Source of the DNA: Guillardia theta CCMP2712
Taxonomy: Eukaryota > Cryptophyceae > Pyrenomonadales > Geminigeraceae
Assembly: GCF_000315625.1 (NCBI RefSeq)
Contig: NW_005434654.1
Span: 66,273-130,272 of the forward strand
Direction of reading: 5' to 3'
Length of the DNA: 64,000 nt
The notes beneath the pieces are model-generated. The model searched no databases. It was given only the letters and a program-made list of their open reading frames with translations, and was not told the DNA's origin. The translations under genes were made by a program, and so were the position numbers. Position 1 is the stretch's first letter, and the number at the start of each line of letters is the position of its first letter. Shown one piece after another: positions 20,860 through 31,978 of this stretch.

Positions 20860-21880
20860 CGAGTCAGTGACTACCGGTACCCGACAGAGCACTGTGCCCT
20901 GCCGCGTACCCCCTCCCTAGAGCCTCCGCAGCTGCCCCAACGTATTTTTTCTAGATCCGTACCAGCACCCCCCCTCGTCCGAATTGATTCGGATCAAACC
21001 TGAGGTTCCGGCGATGATTGCCGTAGGTAGGACGGGGTCCTGTTACCCTCGGACTAGATTCAAATCGATTTGAACTTCCCAGTCGTGGTGAAATGACCGT
21101 TACGACTCGAGTTGGCCAGACCCCCGAGGAGTCTGGAGGGGTACTACTTTGGCAAAGCCTTGTGGCTAGTGCACCGTCACCCCTGAGTGTCAGCCTGAGG
21201 CCACTGAGGGCCCGGCCCCGGCGCGCGGCCCGGGGCCCGCCGCCCGCCGGGCCCGGGTCAGTGGGCCACCGGGGGCCGACGGCCGCCCCCGGCCGCCCGG
21301 CCGGTGGCAGTGGCCCGGCCGCGACTCGACCCGGCTGAGGCTCCGCCTGACGGAATACAAGTTTGTTAGACTTCAGGCTTGTACTAGTCCAAAGTCACGC
21401 AGATATCACATCGACGGCCTTAGTTGTAACAAGTGACGTTTTGCTCAAGACCGAATTGAATCACGCGGCACACAAAACCAGAATTGAGGAGCATATGAGA
21501 GATAGACTGAATGCTAGGATGTGGCTTGGTTTACAGGAGAGTTCAGTTTTTCAAGTTAACTCGGGGCTATCTGACTGGCACGGCTGGCATACGATTCATC
21601 GGCGAGGCTCAGCCGCTGCCATCGAGACTCGGGCCATCAATCATGATCAGAGGCTACCGGGTGACTCCGTCCGACGGTCTCTGGCCCGCCCGGCCCTGCG
21701 CGGCCCGAAGTGACTTCAACGTGACTCGAACCGTTGAACTGGCAGGCTGTGAGATCGGACGGACCGCCGGGCCCGGCCCCCTGCCGGCGGGCGCCGTACC
21801 AATCACTGCAGTACTGTACTCCGACAAACTTGTTTGTGGCAGCCTGTACTAAGCTTTACTCAAAGTTAAGTTAAAAACGT
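20860..21880. repeat. GC-rich palindromic-word island 4
   Basis: The densest part (21190-21340) is almost pure CCGGGCCC/CGCGCGG words; the flanks carry CGATTCGGATC, GTGACTCGAACC and GATCGGACGG. The left flank is C-run rich (20340-20860), and the right edge carries TTTACTCAAAGTTAAGTTAA and then CCACCCTAG and GGGGTAGGGGTGGG. No gene is supported between 20300 and 22232. Confidence 0.7.
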
Positions 21881-22232
21881 ACTAGTCTGCCCGGTTCCCG
21901 GCGTTCACACTGTCCCCCACCGTCACAGGCAGATGGGGAATGGCCCACCCTAGTCTATGGCTGGAGGGGTAGATATATGGTCTTTGAGGGGTAGGGGTGG
22001 GCGACTTCTCTCCCCCGATAGGGCTTCTCTCCCCCGACAGTACATCTCCTCGTTCCCTCCACTCCCTCCTCCCCCACTCCCTCCCTTCATAAAGCAACCA
22101 GCGCTCTCCTGCTCCGACCTACCTCTGCGTATCCTTGTCCACAAGCTCGTTGTTGAACCCTTTCTATACCTATCCCTGTGCCCCACCTCACCAGCTTCTG
22201 CTCGCATACAAGGCTCTTGCTCTATCCTTACC

Positions 22233-23898
22233 ATGTCGACTGAGCAAGCTGCGATAGCCAGCAGCTTCAACAAATATCTTGAAATCCTCGAAGAGAACTT
22301 CCCCAGGTAACCTCCATGCTCTCTTTTCAGCCTACATGCTTGCGAACGATTTCCGATGTCTCTGACACACTTTCTCCGTCTGCAGAGCTGTGCCAGAGAA
22401 TGTCTTCATTGATCATGCCAACAAGGTGCTCAACAAACATGGCTTCACCTCCAAGACCTCCATCAACCTCGTCAGTCACTGCCGAGATGAGCTCTGTAGA
22501 CCCTTCACTGAGGCCATCGATTCCAGCTGGGAGAAGCCGAGCTTCAACATCGCCTCTCTGGCAGGCATGGTGTACTGCGGACGGACTGGCTTCAAGTCTG
22601 CCATGGCACACGCCCCGATCATAGACGGGAAGGAACGCTACGTCATCTGGGTAGCGTCCCATGTAGCTTTGGGGGAGGGGGAGCCTGGCATGGTCTACCG
22701 TCCTGGGCGGGAACACGCATCTGCAGCATGCGGAGCGCTGCTTGCCGCCCTGAGAGAGATTCAGTCAGGAAAGCTCAACGTACAGCTCGATCCTACCGAC
22801 CTTGAGATGTCTCTGCTGAAGCAGGAGCTCGTGGGCTACTTGCGGTATGGGCAGGTGCCGACGCTGGTGGAGCTGACGTATGCGGCACATGAGTGCATCC
22901 TGGCCGATGTGCAACGAACGGCCCAGCAGTCGGTGGACCGAGAGGCATGCGAGTACATCATCATCTCGGGGATACAGGTACATGGCGCTCATGAGAGCAA
23001 CTTCTTCTGGCCAGGAACCTTCGTCAAGTACACGCCATCGGGGACGGAGGACCTTTACGAGGAGTACGCGGCGTCGGTTACGGACTGGACCATCAGCGAC
23101 TGGGTGGATATGGAGTCTCTTGCTCTGCTGCAGAAGAAGGAGAGGGAGGCGAGGCTTGCTGTGAAGAGAGGCAATCTGAAGAGGTTGAGGAAAATGTCGC
23201 TTTCCCTCTCCAAGATCCGCGACAACATGCGACGGTCGTTGCTGCATGTCGCCGCCATGCACGGGAAGACGGAGATTGCCGAGTATCTCATCAAGTCGGT
23301 TGAGGACGGAGCGAGTCTGATCAGCCTGCAAGACAACCAGCACCTGACTCCGATGGACTATGCCGTGCAGTACGAGCATGACGAGATCGCAGAGCTGTTG
23401 ATAGAGCAAGGAGGAGGGCTGGAGGGGGAGTGGCTAGAGGAGGAGCTTGTCAAGGCTGTCTCCAAGTGTGACCTCACTCACCTCAGCAGGCTCATGTGGT
23501 ACGCTAAGGATATCCCGACGGCGATCAAGTCGAAGAACAAGGACGGCGAGTCGCTCGTGCACATCTGTGCAAACTCACGCGACACCAAGAGAGCGGACAT
23601 GCTACAGCTGCTCCTGTCCTTCGGAGCAGACGCAAACATCGTCGACTTCTACGGCAACAACGCCGTGCTGGCCATCCAGGAGAGGCAGGACACGGAGCTC
23701 CTGGATGTTCTTGATAGCCCTCAAGTAACTCTGGACTTGTCCTTGGCGAGTGCGGAGCTGCAGGTAGGAGCTCTTGCGCAGTCGACGATGCCGGAGACTC
23801 GTGCTAAGCTGCTCGGCATTTCTGTGCCCTCCTCTCCTGAATTAATGCCTTCATGCAACCGGCCAGGCTGTGGGCCCGCGGAAAGCATCGTCGAGTAG
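22233..23898 (+). CDS. LCIB/theta-type carbonic anhydrase fused to ankyrin repeats
   Basis: Two exons (22233-22306 and 22386-23898), 528 residues. Residues about 25-190 match the limiting-CO2-inducible protein B/C family, which adopts a beta-carbonic-anhydrase-like fold and interconverts CO2 and bicarbonate. The expected zinc ligands are visible as Cys57 (SHCRDE, with the Arg-Asp pair beside it), His100 (AMAHAP) and Cys140 (ACGALLAAL). Also seen are FNIASLAGMVYCGRTGF, VYRPGREHASAACGAL and PTDLEMSLLKQEL. From about residue 285 come ankyrin repeats: RRSLLHVAAMHGKTEIAEYL, LTPMDYAVQYEHDEIAELL, SLVHICANS and LLLSFGADANIVDFYGNNAV. No N-terminal targeting peptide is visible (MSTEQAAIASSF), so a cytosolic location is likely. 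The first exon is short and its ATG sits in an ACCATG context. Confidence 0.9.
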
Positions 23899-24500
23899 TG
23901 GGAATTTCACTTGATAGAACAACCTGGACTGACAGTCATGGTGCTTGTCTCTGCTCTCCTCAGCCACGATGGAACACAGCTCGCATATCTGAAACTTCCT
24001 TCAAGGCTGTGAAGACTCTAACGCTAGTAGACTAGTAGATCGAACCTGTAACTAAGAATAAACTCAGTGACTTCATTTGAGTAGCCATAACAATCCGCCG
24101 GGACACCCCCGATCTGAGCTCACTGTCAATGCTCGCATAGCAGAGCCTGACCCATGTCGGTCGGACTATTAGAACTTGAGACCCCGACCGTGGTAGTGCT
24201 CAGCATGAGAGCGAAGATCGCACGAGAATCGACCCACGGATTCCTCCATGCGAACAAGTTCCGTGGGAGGCGGGATTTTTGATGTGCATGTATAGAAGAA
24301 TTAGGATATCATGGAATTTGTTTCAAGGTGTACCATGTTGCTCCTCTAATGACAGCTCATCTCTCAGCGCTTCTCTGATGTTTGCGGTACATGGCATGTT
24401 ACTTTGACAAGGTTGACTATGATCGGGTGACAACTGAGAGCAATATTTGTAGATTCACTTGACTCCCTTTCGTGACTTTTATTGCAAAATCCCAAACCGT
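23899..24500. other. Spacer with a structured T-run-ended segment
   Basis: No protein is seen. At 24188-24280 the words CCGTGG, CCCACGGA and TCCGTGGG can pair in two mutually exclusive ways, a small GCTC/GAGC hairpin lies between them, and the segment ends in five T (24276-24280). Confidence 0.4.
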
Positions 24501-24809
24501 TTACCGAAGACGACGTGCCTCACGCTCGGACTCAAGCAATACAAGGATGTCTCCTTCACGCACTGGCCCCTGCGATGCTGTGAGGGAGGGTCAAGGGCAA
24601 GAGAGCGGCACGGACCTTAACGTTGCGAATAATTGAACGATTTACATCGTCCAAGAACTCAACGCGGACCTGGGTTACTGTACCTCGCGAACCAGTGCGC
24701 CCCAACACGTTCTTAACCCTAGCCAGTTTCGGACGGGAATCAAGTTTATCCTGTCAACATCATCAGCGCCAAGATATGAGGCAGCACTGGCCGACGCTAC
24801 GAGAGCCAT
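24501..24809 (-). CDS. RPS28: 40S ribosomal protein eS28
   Basis: Three exons: 24809-24801 (only Met-Ala-Leu), 24750-24616 and 24569-24501, 70 residues in total. The sequence contains [36 protein letters not shown] and the C-terminus [12 protein letters not shown], which is the conserved core of eS28, a small ribosomal subunit protein near the mRNA exit site. The introns are 50 and 46 nt. The nine-base first exon is inferred: the preceding frame has stops, the acceptor before GATAAACTT is good, and ATGGCTCTC followed by GTAGCG is the nearest in-phase start. The length is slightly above the usual 62-69. Confidence 0.9.
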
Positions 24810-26192
24810 CGAACATTCAATGACATCATGCCAATCGTCATGCACAAACTTTCAACTGCAGCACTTATGTTTGAGATATCAATTTGATAGAGCCAACAAC
24901 AGTCTTGCGATCAATCAAATGGCTATGAGGTTCCTCGCAAGATCAATGACGTTGTTCGTGTTCAAACGTGAATTGAAACATAAAGATGACGCTGACATCA
25001 TATTGCAGAATGTAACACGTATCACAACCAGAGTGCCTCTCAAATTCAGCACAACATCTCGATCAACACTCAGCCCATGGGGCGATTTCACAAAGCACGA
25101 AGGAATGTCAGAGGCAGTAAACGCACAACCAAGGGGTTTCTTCTAACGAAAGGCTTTCAAACACATAAAGCTTGAAAACGATGCCTATCGATTCGCATTC
25201 CTTCAACATCACACGAGAGACATCTCAGAATTATCTTATTGCCCACCAAGCCACACATAGCTGATCATCATCTCTATATCACTTCTTCATTCGATGGTAC
25301 ATAACATGAACTAGAGCATTGTTCAAGAGTTTTCATAATGATCAGAAACGATAAGGAATGCATTCATGCAAACACTGTGCGAAGCTCAAGGCAACCGTCA
25401 ATAGTAGCTGCCATGCACACTACTGCATCACACTTGAAGAAGGACAGAGAAAGAACGAACAAGACCGTAATGAAAGCATGGTACAAACAATCATTGATCA
25501 GAATCACATCATGATGCATAGAAACTTCGGCCTCTCCTCCGCCTCCCCCATGCCCTCTTATGCTGCTGCTCACCATTTCCACGAGCGCTCTCCGGGGGGG
25601 CGCGTGCGGCTTCTCTTTTTTTACCAGTCCGTTACGTCGCCGTTGTCGTGTTAGTAAAATTCGTTACAACAACCGTTGGAAATCGTTGAAGATCCGTTAA
25701 TTCTATGCCTTGCCTCCTGTTCCAGTCTGGAGACTACTACGAGGAGGGGTAGAATAGACGGAAAATATGGGGGTACTTGCACGGGATCTGAGGAGGGTGG
25801 TTGAAGTGAAAATGCGGTAGCCATGGCGGGAGTCTGCTGAGAGCGATTTGCGGGTATGTAAGAGCATCGTTGGATGTTTGAGAGGTTGACATGAACTCAT
25901 ATCCATGCAAGTAGCGTCTAAGAATGTTAATGACTTTCTCATTGCACGAGAAAGCAGAGATGTTTCATGGAGAGTCTTGTGTTAAGATGCATCTTCGTGG
26001 GTGTGCTGTGGCATGTAGTGGATGTTATGAAACCAGAGATGTGATATTTATGTCGACATGATAATGATGGAACACGATGCCTTGCTATCTTTGTTTTGGT
26101 TCATGCGATCCGTAGGATTTGATCGAATTTGACATCAGGAACATGATCATCTCAAGCCGCCCGTGTTTCATGCTGAGCTGAAGGATCGGAAG
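24810..26192. other. Intergenic stretch, nothing supportable
   Basis: AT-richer sequence with only short open frames that show no domain, codon bias or splice links. A G-run patch (GAGGAGGGGTAG, GGGGGTACTTG) is at 25740-25780. Confidence 0.5.
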
Positions 26193-28604
26193 ATGGATCC
26201 AACGATCGATGACTTTGTCGATGAAAGCTTTGAGGTCGACAGGTTCGTGGTCCAGTATCTGGGAGCTCAAGATGACAACGACGACAACCTGGTCGGTTCC
26301 TTGATAGGCGACGCCTCGCTGCTGGATGCCGAGGACTTGCTCATCAAGGTCGGCAAATGCTGCCAGCATGTGGATAGTCTGAGACAAGATGCTCGGCTGC
26401 GGCTGCAAGAAGCGTCCAAGAATGCTGACTCGCTGTATTGGACTCACACGAACAGGGTAAGGTCGTTGAAGGTCGAGTCGCAACTGGTTCTGGAGAGGGT
26501 GCAGAATCTTGAGTCGGAGATCTCCACGGTTGGCAGCAAGGCAGTGAATGTTGGGAGGAGACTGGACCAGGTGAACAGACAAAGACGAAGAGCCCAAGAA
26601 GCATCCAAGGCGATCAAGATATACGACAAACTCTGCGGGGAGGAGGAGGACGATGAAGTGCTGCAGATGCTGGTTCCCAGGCAGGGAAAGCAGGACCTGA
26701 TGCACTCTGCTTTGATGATACGCAAGGTGGAAGCAGCTGTGAAGAGCAGCACGAGTGAAGGGCACGAGAGGGCTAAAGTAAAGCTTGAGGAGGCGAAGAA
26801 AAGATTCGAGCACTTCACGTTGCAGTGCTTTGATGACGCGAACGAGGTCTTCGAAGGGTCCAGAAATCCTTCAGCCCTGCACGAGATGAAACACAGTGCA
26901 GAAGCTCTGACATGGTTCAATGGTGGACAGACAATCGTGCAACATTACATAGCGACGCGAAAGTTCTTCATCGACCCAACCTACATCCTCCAAGACAGGG
27001 CAGAGATAGACCAGTTGGATTCTTTGAAGTCAGCTTCATCGATCTTGGATCGAATCGTGGATGAGTTGGTCGACTTTGCTGACCATGAGGTCACAGTGAT
27101 CCCGCAGATCTTCCCCAACACTGAGAGGGTGATGATTGCTCTGGTACAACGAATGTGCCTTGAACGGTTACAACCGGCCATAGAGGGATTGCTGGACAAC
27201 ACGATGGAGCAGTTTGGGCTGCATGATTGGCTAGAGTTGTTAGAGAACGTCGTCTGCTCATGCCAGCGTCTTCATCACAGCCTAGGAACAGACAAGCACG
27301 AGACTGGGGAAGTCATGAGCCAGCAAGCCTTGGACGAGGTCAGAAACCTCATAGAAGACTCACTACTTCAGTATCGCGATGCTTTCCTTGCGCGGCAGCT
27401 GGAGGCGCTCCAGGTTGACCTGCAGCGTTACTTTCCTCAGTGGACGGACGAGCATGTCGGGATATTCCTCAACGACGAATCTTCCATGCAGCAAGGAAAG
27501 AGGGAAACTCCCCCTTCCACACAAGAGCCAGAAGCCATGGCGCTGTCGGACGTGGCGCTCAGGTCGGACATGCCCGATGGCATCGAACAGAAACGATCCA
27601 TGCTCGTGCATACTGCCATGATCGACGATGCGCTATCAAGAGTGGGTCAAGCTGTCAAGCGATGTCTGAGGGTTCTGGAGGACGAGCGCAGACCGCAGGC
27701 TCTCCAGGCGCTGATAACCGCTCTGGTGGACAAGATGAATGAGTTTCTCTTCTCGGCTGTGCGGTACGCGTCATCCATGATCAAGCAGGAGCTGGCGGCC
27801 AACAAGGAGCCGTCGGTTGCGATCGTGTGCTACTTTGTCGTCTACTCCTCGAAGAAGCTCCAAGACTTCTCGGCAGCTGAGGTAGTCCCCTACTCCTCGT
27901 CCGACGTCCGAGCCCATGCAGCCATCACAGACGTACTCTCCAAGGCGATGACGTGGACTGAGAGCGCGACGTCTCATCTCGCGACTACATACGCCAAGAG
28001 CCTTCTCAGCTTCTTCGAGTCAACGTTGCAGAAACAACCGAAGACCGACTTCCTGCACGTCAAGAGCTCGGGGGAAGAGCTTGGGCATCTCCCTACCGAT
28101 ACATGCGTGACGTGCGTCAAAACCCTACGGGTAGCGAGAGACGCGTGGCTGTACAACGGGCCAACCCCTCTGCACGGCAAGAAGACGTCCTTCGACAAAT
28201 ACAAGAAGTTTGTCAGCTCAGCTGAGAGGTCCCTCGATGTCAACACGCTGAAACTCTTCTCCTCCATCGCAGATCGCCTCCATCAAACCTTCTCGCGCCA
28301 CATCTGCCGCTTCACCTATTCGCAGGAGGGAGGTCTCCGCCTCCTCCAAGACCTCAAGCAGTATCAGCAGATCGTGGGAGATCTCTTCGCTCACGGGCAC
28401 GCAAAGGAGATCGAGGAGCTCCGTGAGGCTGCCAACGTGCTCGTACTGTCCTTGCACAACGTGGAGCTGATGGTGAAGGAGAACGCATGGAGGGAGGAAG
28501 ACAGAGATCGTATCATTGACATGATCATCATGAGATCTGACTGGTCTTCTCTTCGTCCGAAGGTGATCCAGAAGCTACGAGCCTTTCGGCCGGATCTCAA
28601 ATGA
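26193..28604 (+). CDS. SEC10: Exocyst complex component Sec10 (EXOC5)
   Basis: Intronless, 803 residues from the ATG at 26193 (MDPTIDDFVDESFEVDRFV); the frame opens 10 codons earlier with GTG only. Sec10 is one of eight subunits of the exocyst, which tethers secretory vesicles to the plasma membrane before fusion. Supporting signs are the N-terminal coiled coil and the family-typical phrases VNVGRRLDQVNRQRRRAQEA, IKIYDKLCG, PQIFPNTERVMIALVQRM and LERLQPAIEGLL, the last two matching the segment 'IFPNPE.V...LVQR.' of other Sec10 proteins. The length fits the family (about 700-830). An intronless 2.4-kb gene is unusual among its intron-dense neighbours. The C-terminal third is mostly helical with no special motif. 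Confidence 0.88.
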   Translation: MDPTIDDFVDESFEVDRFVVQYLGAQDDNDDNLVGSLIGDASLLDAEDLLIKVGKCCQHVDSLRQDARLRLQEASKNADSLYWTHTNRVRSLKVESQLVLERVQNLESEISTVGSKAVNVGRRLDQVNRQRRRAQEASKAIKIYDKLCGEEEDDEVLQMLVPRQGKQDLMHSALMIRKVEAAVKSSTSEGHERAKVKLEEAKKRFEHFTLQCFDDANEVFEGSRNPSALHEMKHSAEALTWFNGGQTIVQHYIATRKFFIDPTYILQDRAEIDQLDSLKSASSILDRIVDELVDFADHEVTVIPQIFPNTERVMIALVQRMCLERLQPAIEGLLDNTMEQFGLHDWLELLENVVCSCQRLHHSLGTDKHETGEVMSQQALDEVRNLIEDSLLQYRDAFLARQLEALQVDLQRYFPQWTDEHVGIFLNDESSMQQGKRETPPSTQEPEAMALSDVALRSDMPDGIEQKRSMLVHTAMIDDALSRVGQAVKRCLRVLEDERRPQALQALITALVDKMNEFLFSAVRYASSMIKQELAANKEPSVAIVCYFVVYSSKKLQDFSAAEVVPYSSSDVRAHAAITDVLSKAMTWTESATSHLATTYAKSLLSFFESTLQKQPKTDFLHVKSSGEELGHLPTDTCVTCVKTLRVARDAWLYNGPTPLHGKKTSFDKYKKFVSSAERSLDVNTLKLFSSIADRLHQTFSRHICRFTYSQEGGLRLLQDLKQYQQIVGDLFAHGHAKEIEELREAANVLVLSLHNVELMVKENAWREEDRDRIIDMIIMRSDWSSLRPKVIQKLRAFRPDLK

Positions 28605-28912
28605 GACATGTACATTGATAGCATTGCACTCCTCGCATCGTAAAACAGTACAAGTTCAACCCCCGGATACATCACACATATTAGAATTGTAGTCTAGACT
28701 CGAGCAAAGGGAGAAGACGGTACTGTGAAGTCATAACCGTCATCATAACTGTCATCAACGTCGCTGAGCTCTTGCAGATTGCCCTGTCAGAGCCTGTCAC
28801 AACGAGACAAACCAACATCCTCGTCACAAACCGCATCGGCTGCTTGCTCTCGGACACCTCCTCTCCAACTTTTCCCCTCTTCTCTCCTGTAGCTTGCAGG
28901 TCAATGCTGCTA
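28605..28912. other. Convergent spacer
   Basis: About 300 bp between the stops of Sec10 and the next minus-strand gene. Nothing notable is seen. Confidence 0.5.
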
Positions 28913-30129
28913 TCACACTGAGATGAAAACACACCTGGCTCTCTTCACCTCCGTCCCACTCTCAGCCCATCCCCTTGGAGCTTCACCCTTTCCATATTCT
29001 GCCCGCGCGTTGTCATCGGACGGGAAGTCACGCGGTCTGAATTTCTCCAGCTCGGGATTTGCGCGTAGCAAGGACTTCATGAAGGACTGCCAGGAGTATG
29101 AGCAACTTCAACCTTGTCTTCGTGCTCACCGTCAGAGATTGAATCTTGCGATCTCGCTTGCTCGCCAACGCATGTCCCTGCCGCTCGAGGTACTCGCGCA
29201 TCTGCTCTTCTCTTGCCTTCCTCTCCAGCTCAGCTTGCTTTCTTTGCGCCTTCTCCGCAAGTCTCGCTTTTGCCAGGGCCTGCCACCAAACTCAGCATCC
29301 TCAAGTCCTGAAATCTCCCTCAGACCTGTCGGAACGCCTTCTGGCGAGCAGCATCCTGCTTGAATGCATCGGCAAGGCGAGTCGTTTGCTTCTTATCCTC
29401 CGACAGAGCGATCTCCTCCAGCTTTGTGTGTTTCTGCTTCCCCAATTAGTTCGCTCAACACGAGAAGAGCAACCGCACCTGGAGAAGGGTTCTCACTTCC
29501 TGGTCAGCCCTAGAAAGCTCCTTTGCTGTCTTTTGAGCAGCTTCCTCAGACGAGAATCTCGCCTCTTCCGCAGATTTCTTGGCGCTTGAAGTAGTTTTCA
29601 CTAGCTCTAATGAGGTCTTATACTTTTCTCCCACTGTCATTTTAGTCTTTTTCGCCTCGTTGAATTCCCCTGTGGCCTTGGCAGCCAAAGCTTCCATTGC
29701 TTTTGCGATCTTTTCCGCCTTGTCTGCTACAGCTTTCTTTTCTGAGACAATCTGAGAGTCTATTTCAAACTTCTCCTTGAGATGTCTCTTTAAATTGGCT
29801 GCTTCTGCTGCCTTCTGGGCGGCTTTGGCATACTCCTTGTATGTTTCTTCTTCAACTTTCTTAGCTTTCTCATTCTTTTCTGCTATCTCATTTCGCTTGG
29901 CCTGAACCTGTTCATCAAACAGCTTAGAGACTTTAGAAAGGGGTTGTAAAGAACAAACCTGACGGAGTTTGTAATCGACCAACTCTTGAGTCTCCCTTGC
30001 CCCAACAATGTTCGCCATGTTATCAGAGTCATCCACAAGTCTCGCCGTCAAGTCTGCATTAATAGAACCAACACAACAATACATGATCGCAATTATGATA
30101 AGAGCTCCGTGCATGGCCTTTAAGGCCAT
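28913..30129 (-). CDS. Secreted or ER-targeted coiled-coil protein, unknown
   Basis: The start ATG at 30129 begins a signal peptide (MALKAMHGALIIIAIMYCCV, then GSINA). The mature part is almost wholly helical and charged: heptad-like Ala/Lys/Glu repeats such as KNEKAKKVEEETYKEYAKAA and EEARFSSEEAAQKTAKEL. Exons after 29455 continue KHTKLEEIALSEDKKQ to KAFRQ, then ALAKARLAEKAQRKQAEL to IQSLT, and finish with SFMKSLLRANPELEKFRP to CVFISV before the stop at 28913. Introns are about 45-50 nt. A 36-nt in-frame stretch after KLRQ could be a very short intron or coding. The residue after the predicted cleavage site is not Phe, so ER or secretory fate is more likely than plastid. No family is recognised. 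Confidence 0.7.
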
Positions 30130-30464
30130 GGTTGAAGCAATTCAGGTGTACAGCTCAAGTGGCTTCCGATACCGAACAAGACCTCGCAGAGGCTCTTCTG
30201 CTGAAGTGAAGATAGGCTTGGGAAGTTTACAATCGAATTAAGCTCCTCTTCTCTCGTTATTCTCTTTCCTTGCTCGCTTCTGCTCCCTGTCCCTCCTTTC
30301 ACCGTTGCGCCGACGTATGCATTGGCGCTGGAAATAGAGCGGTTGACTAATTCAATTAATCAGTTGGGGGATGAGGGGCAACGATGGAGATGAGGGGGAT
30401 GAAGACTTGCACGAGCGGGGATGAGGGTATTGTGAACTCCCGCTCACGTCGTCCGCTGACCATG

Positions 30465-30603
<139 letters not shown>

Positions 30604-30909
30604 TTCTCCTCTCTTCCTCCTTATCATCGTCTTCCTCATTCATATTTTTCAAATCTTCCTTTTTGCTCTGCTCTCCTCTTCTTCTCCTGTCCTCGCTCGC
30701 CATTGATCTTCAATTTCTCTTGTGCTGGCGAATAATTTATTCCTCCTCTCTAGATCTCATCGCATTGTTCCTGAAGCGCATCCTCTTACTCTCTTCCTTC
30801 ACCGCCAAACTTAGCGCAACGTGTGTGGTCAAGAACTTTTCGACAGCTGCGCTCCAAGCCCTGGTCTGATCTGAACAGGAGGTTTTGAAACATAGCAGGT
30901 GGCCTCACC

Positions 30910-31527
30910 ATGTCAGTCCAAGAGCAGATTGTTGGCATAGGAGTTGTCCTCGAGCCGTCTGCTACTGGTAATCTTCAGGTCACCAAGCTTGTTCCTGGGG
31001 GGCCTGCCCAGATGCAGGGAGGAATGGCAGTCGGGGATGTGCTCATTGCAGTCGACGGGTCGGACGTGCGAGGAATGTCGCTGGACAAGGTTGCCCCGTT
31101 GATCAGAGGGAGCGTGGGGACTCAAGTCTCGCTCACCATCCTCAGGCCCGGGAGCTCTGAGAGCGTCTCCGTCACTCTCACCCGGCAGCCCACAGCCAAG
31201 CTGGTGGGCTTGTCTTCTGGGCGTGAGAGGATGCCGAAGGATGACGGGGCAGCGCATGGGGGATCGTTTGAAGAGACGATCCCTAAGCAGACCCTCGACA
31301 AGCTGAGGCAACTTCGCCTGACCATGGAGCAGGAGAGGATTGCTGTGGCCAAGGAGCGAGAGCAGTCGGCAAGGATGCAAGCGACGCTCGAAGACCAAGT
31401 GGAGAAGTTGGAGAGTCGATGCAAGCAGCTGCTGCAAGCCCTTGAAGACCTGAGTGAGGGAAAGACAACTCACATTGACTGCGGTCATCGATACCTCGTT
31501 CCATGGTGCTCCAAGTGTAATGCTTGA
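30910..31527 (+). CDS. PDZ-domain protein with coiled-coil tail
   Basis: Intronless, 205 residues from the ATG at 30910. Residues about 8-95 are a PDZ domain: GIGVVLEP as carboxylate-binding strand, VTKLVPGGPAQMQGGMAVGD, VLIAVDGSDVRGMSLDKV and VSLTILRPG. PDZ domains bind short C-terminal peptides and scaffold complexes. It is followed by a linker and a coiled coil (LDKLRQLRLTMEQERIAVAK to CKQLLQALEDL). The end has a Cys/His-rich tail (IDCGHRYLVPWCSKCNA) that could bind a metal. The domain order resembles the larger PDZ/coiled-coil gene 8 kb downstream, so they may be old paralogues. Partners are unknown. Confidence 0.85.
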   Translation: MSVQEQIVGIGVVLEPSATGNLQVTKLVPGGPAQMQGGMAVGDVLIAVDGSDVRGMSLDKVAPLIRGSVGTQVSLTILRPGSSESVSVTLTRQPTAKLVGLSSGRERMPKDDGAAHGGSFEETIPKQTLDKLRQLRLTMEQERIAVAKEREQSARMQATLEDQVEKLESRCKQLLQALEDLSEGKTTHIDCGHRYLVPWCSKCNA

Positions 31528-31978
31528 GCCCTCGATAGGCCTTCCTCGACAACTACAGTTCGCTCTGACTTACCAAGGTTGTAAGATTTTGATGTTATCA
31601 GTCACAGACATGTCTCTCAAACAAGTTCATAGATTGTTATGTATCTTGTATGATCCTCTCAGGCCAATATGATTACAAAGTAGGATCTGAACACTTTTGA
31701 TGTAATCCAAAATATGTGATGTAATCGACAAGACACAGTCCGTTTCTCATTCCTTCTTCTCGCCTCTTCACTCGCAGCACTCATGCATTCATACTGCAAA
31801 TCTCAAAACAAAGAACTGGGCTCAGCGGCAAGGACAACTCTTGATAAAGCCGCTTCGCATTCAAGCGAAATTGGAAATCAAGTAGGGAAAAACTTTATGC
31901 CGGCAGCGAGATACAAGAATGAAACAAACGACATGCGGCAAGAGATACAAGTACAGAGATCAAAGTTTGCTAGCGCTG
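31528..31978. other. Convergent spacer
   Basis: Nothing coding is seen; small plus-strand open frames overlap the 3' side of the zinc-finger gene and have no features. Confidence 0.5.
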
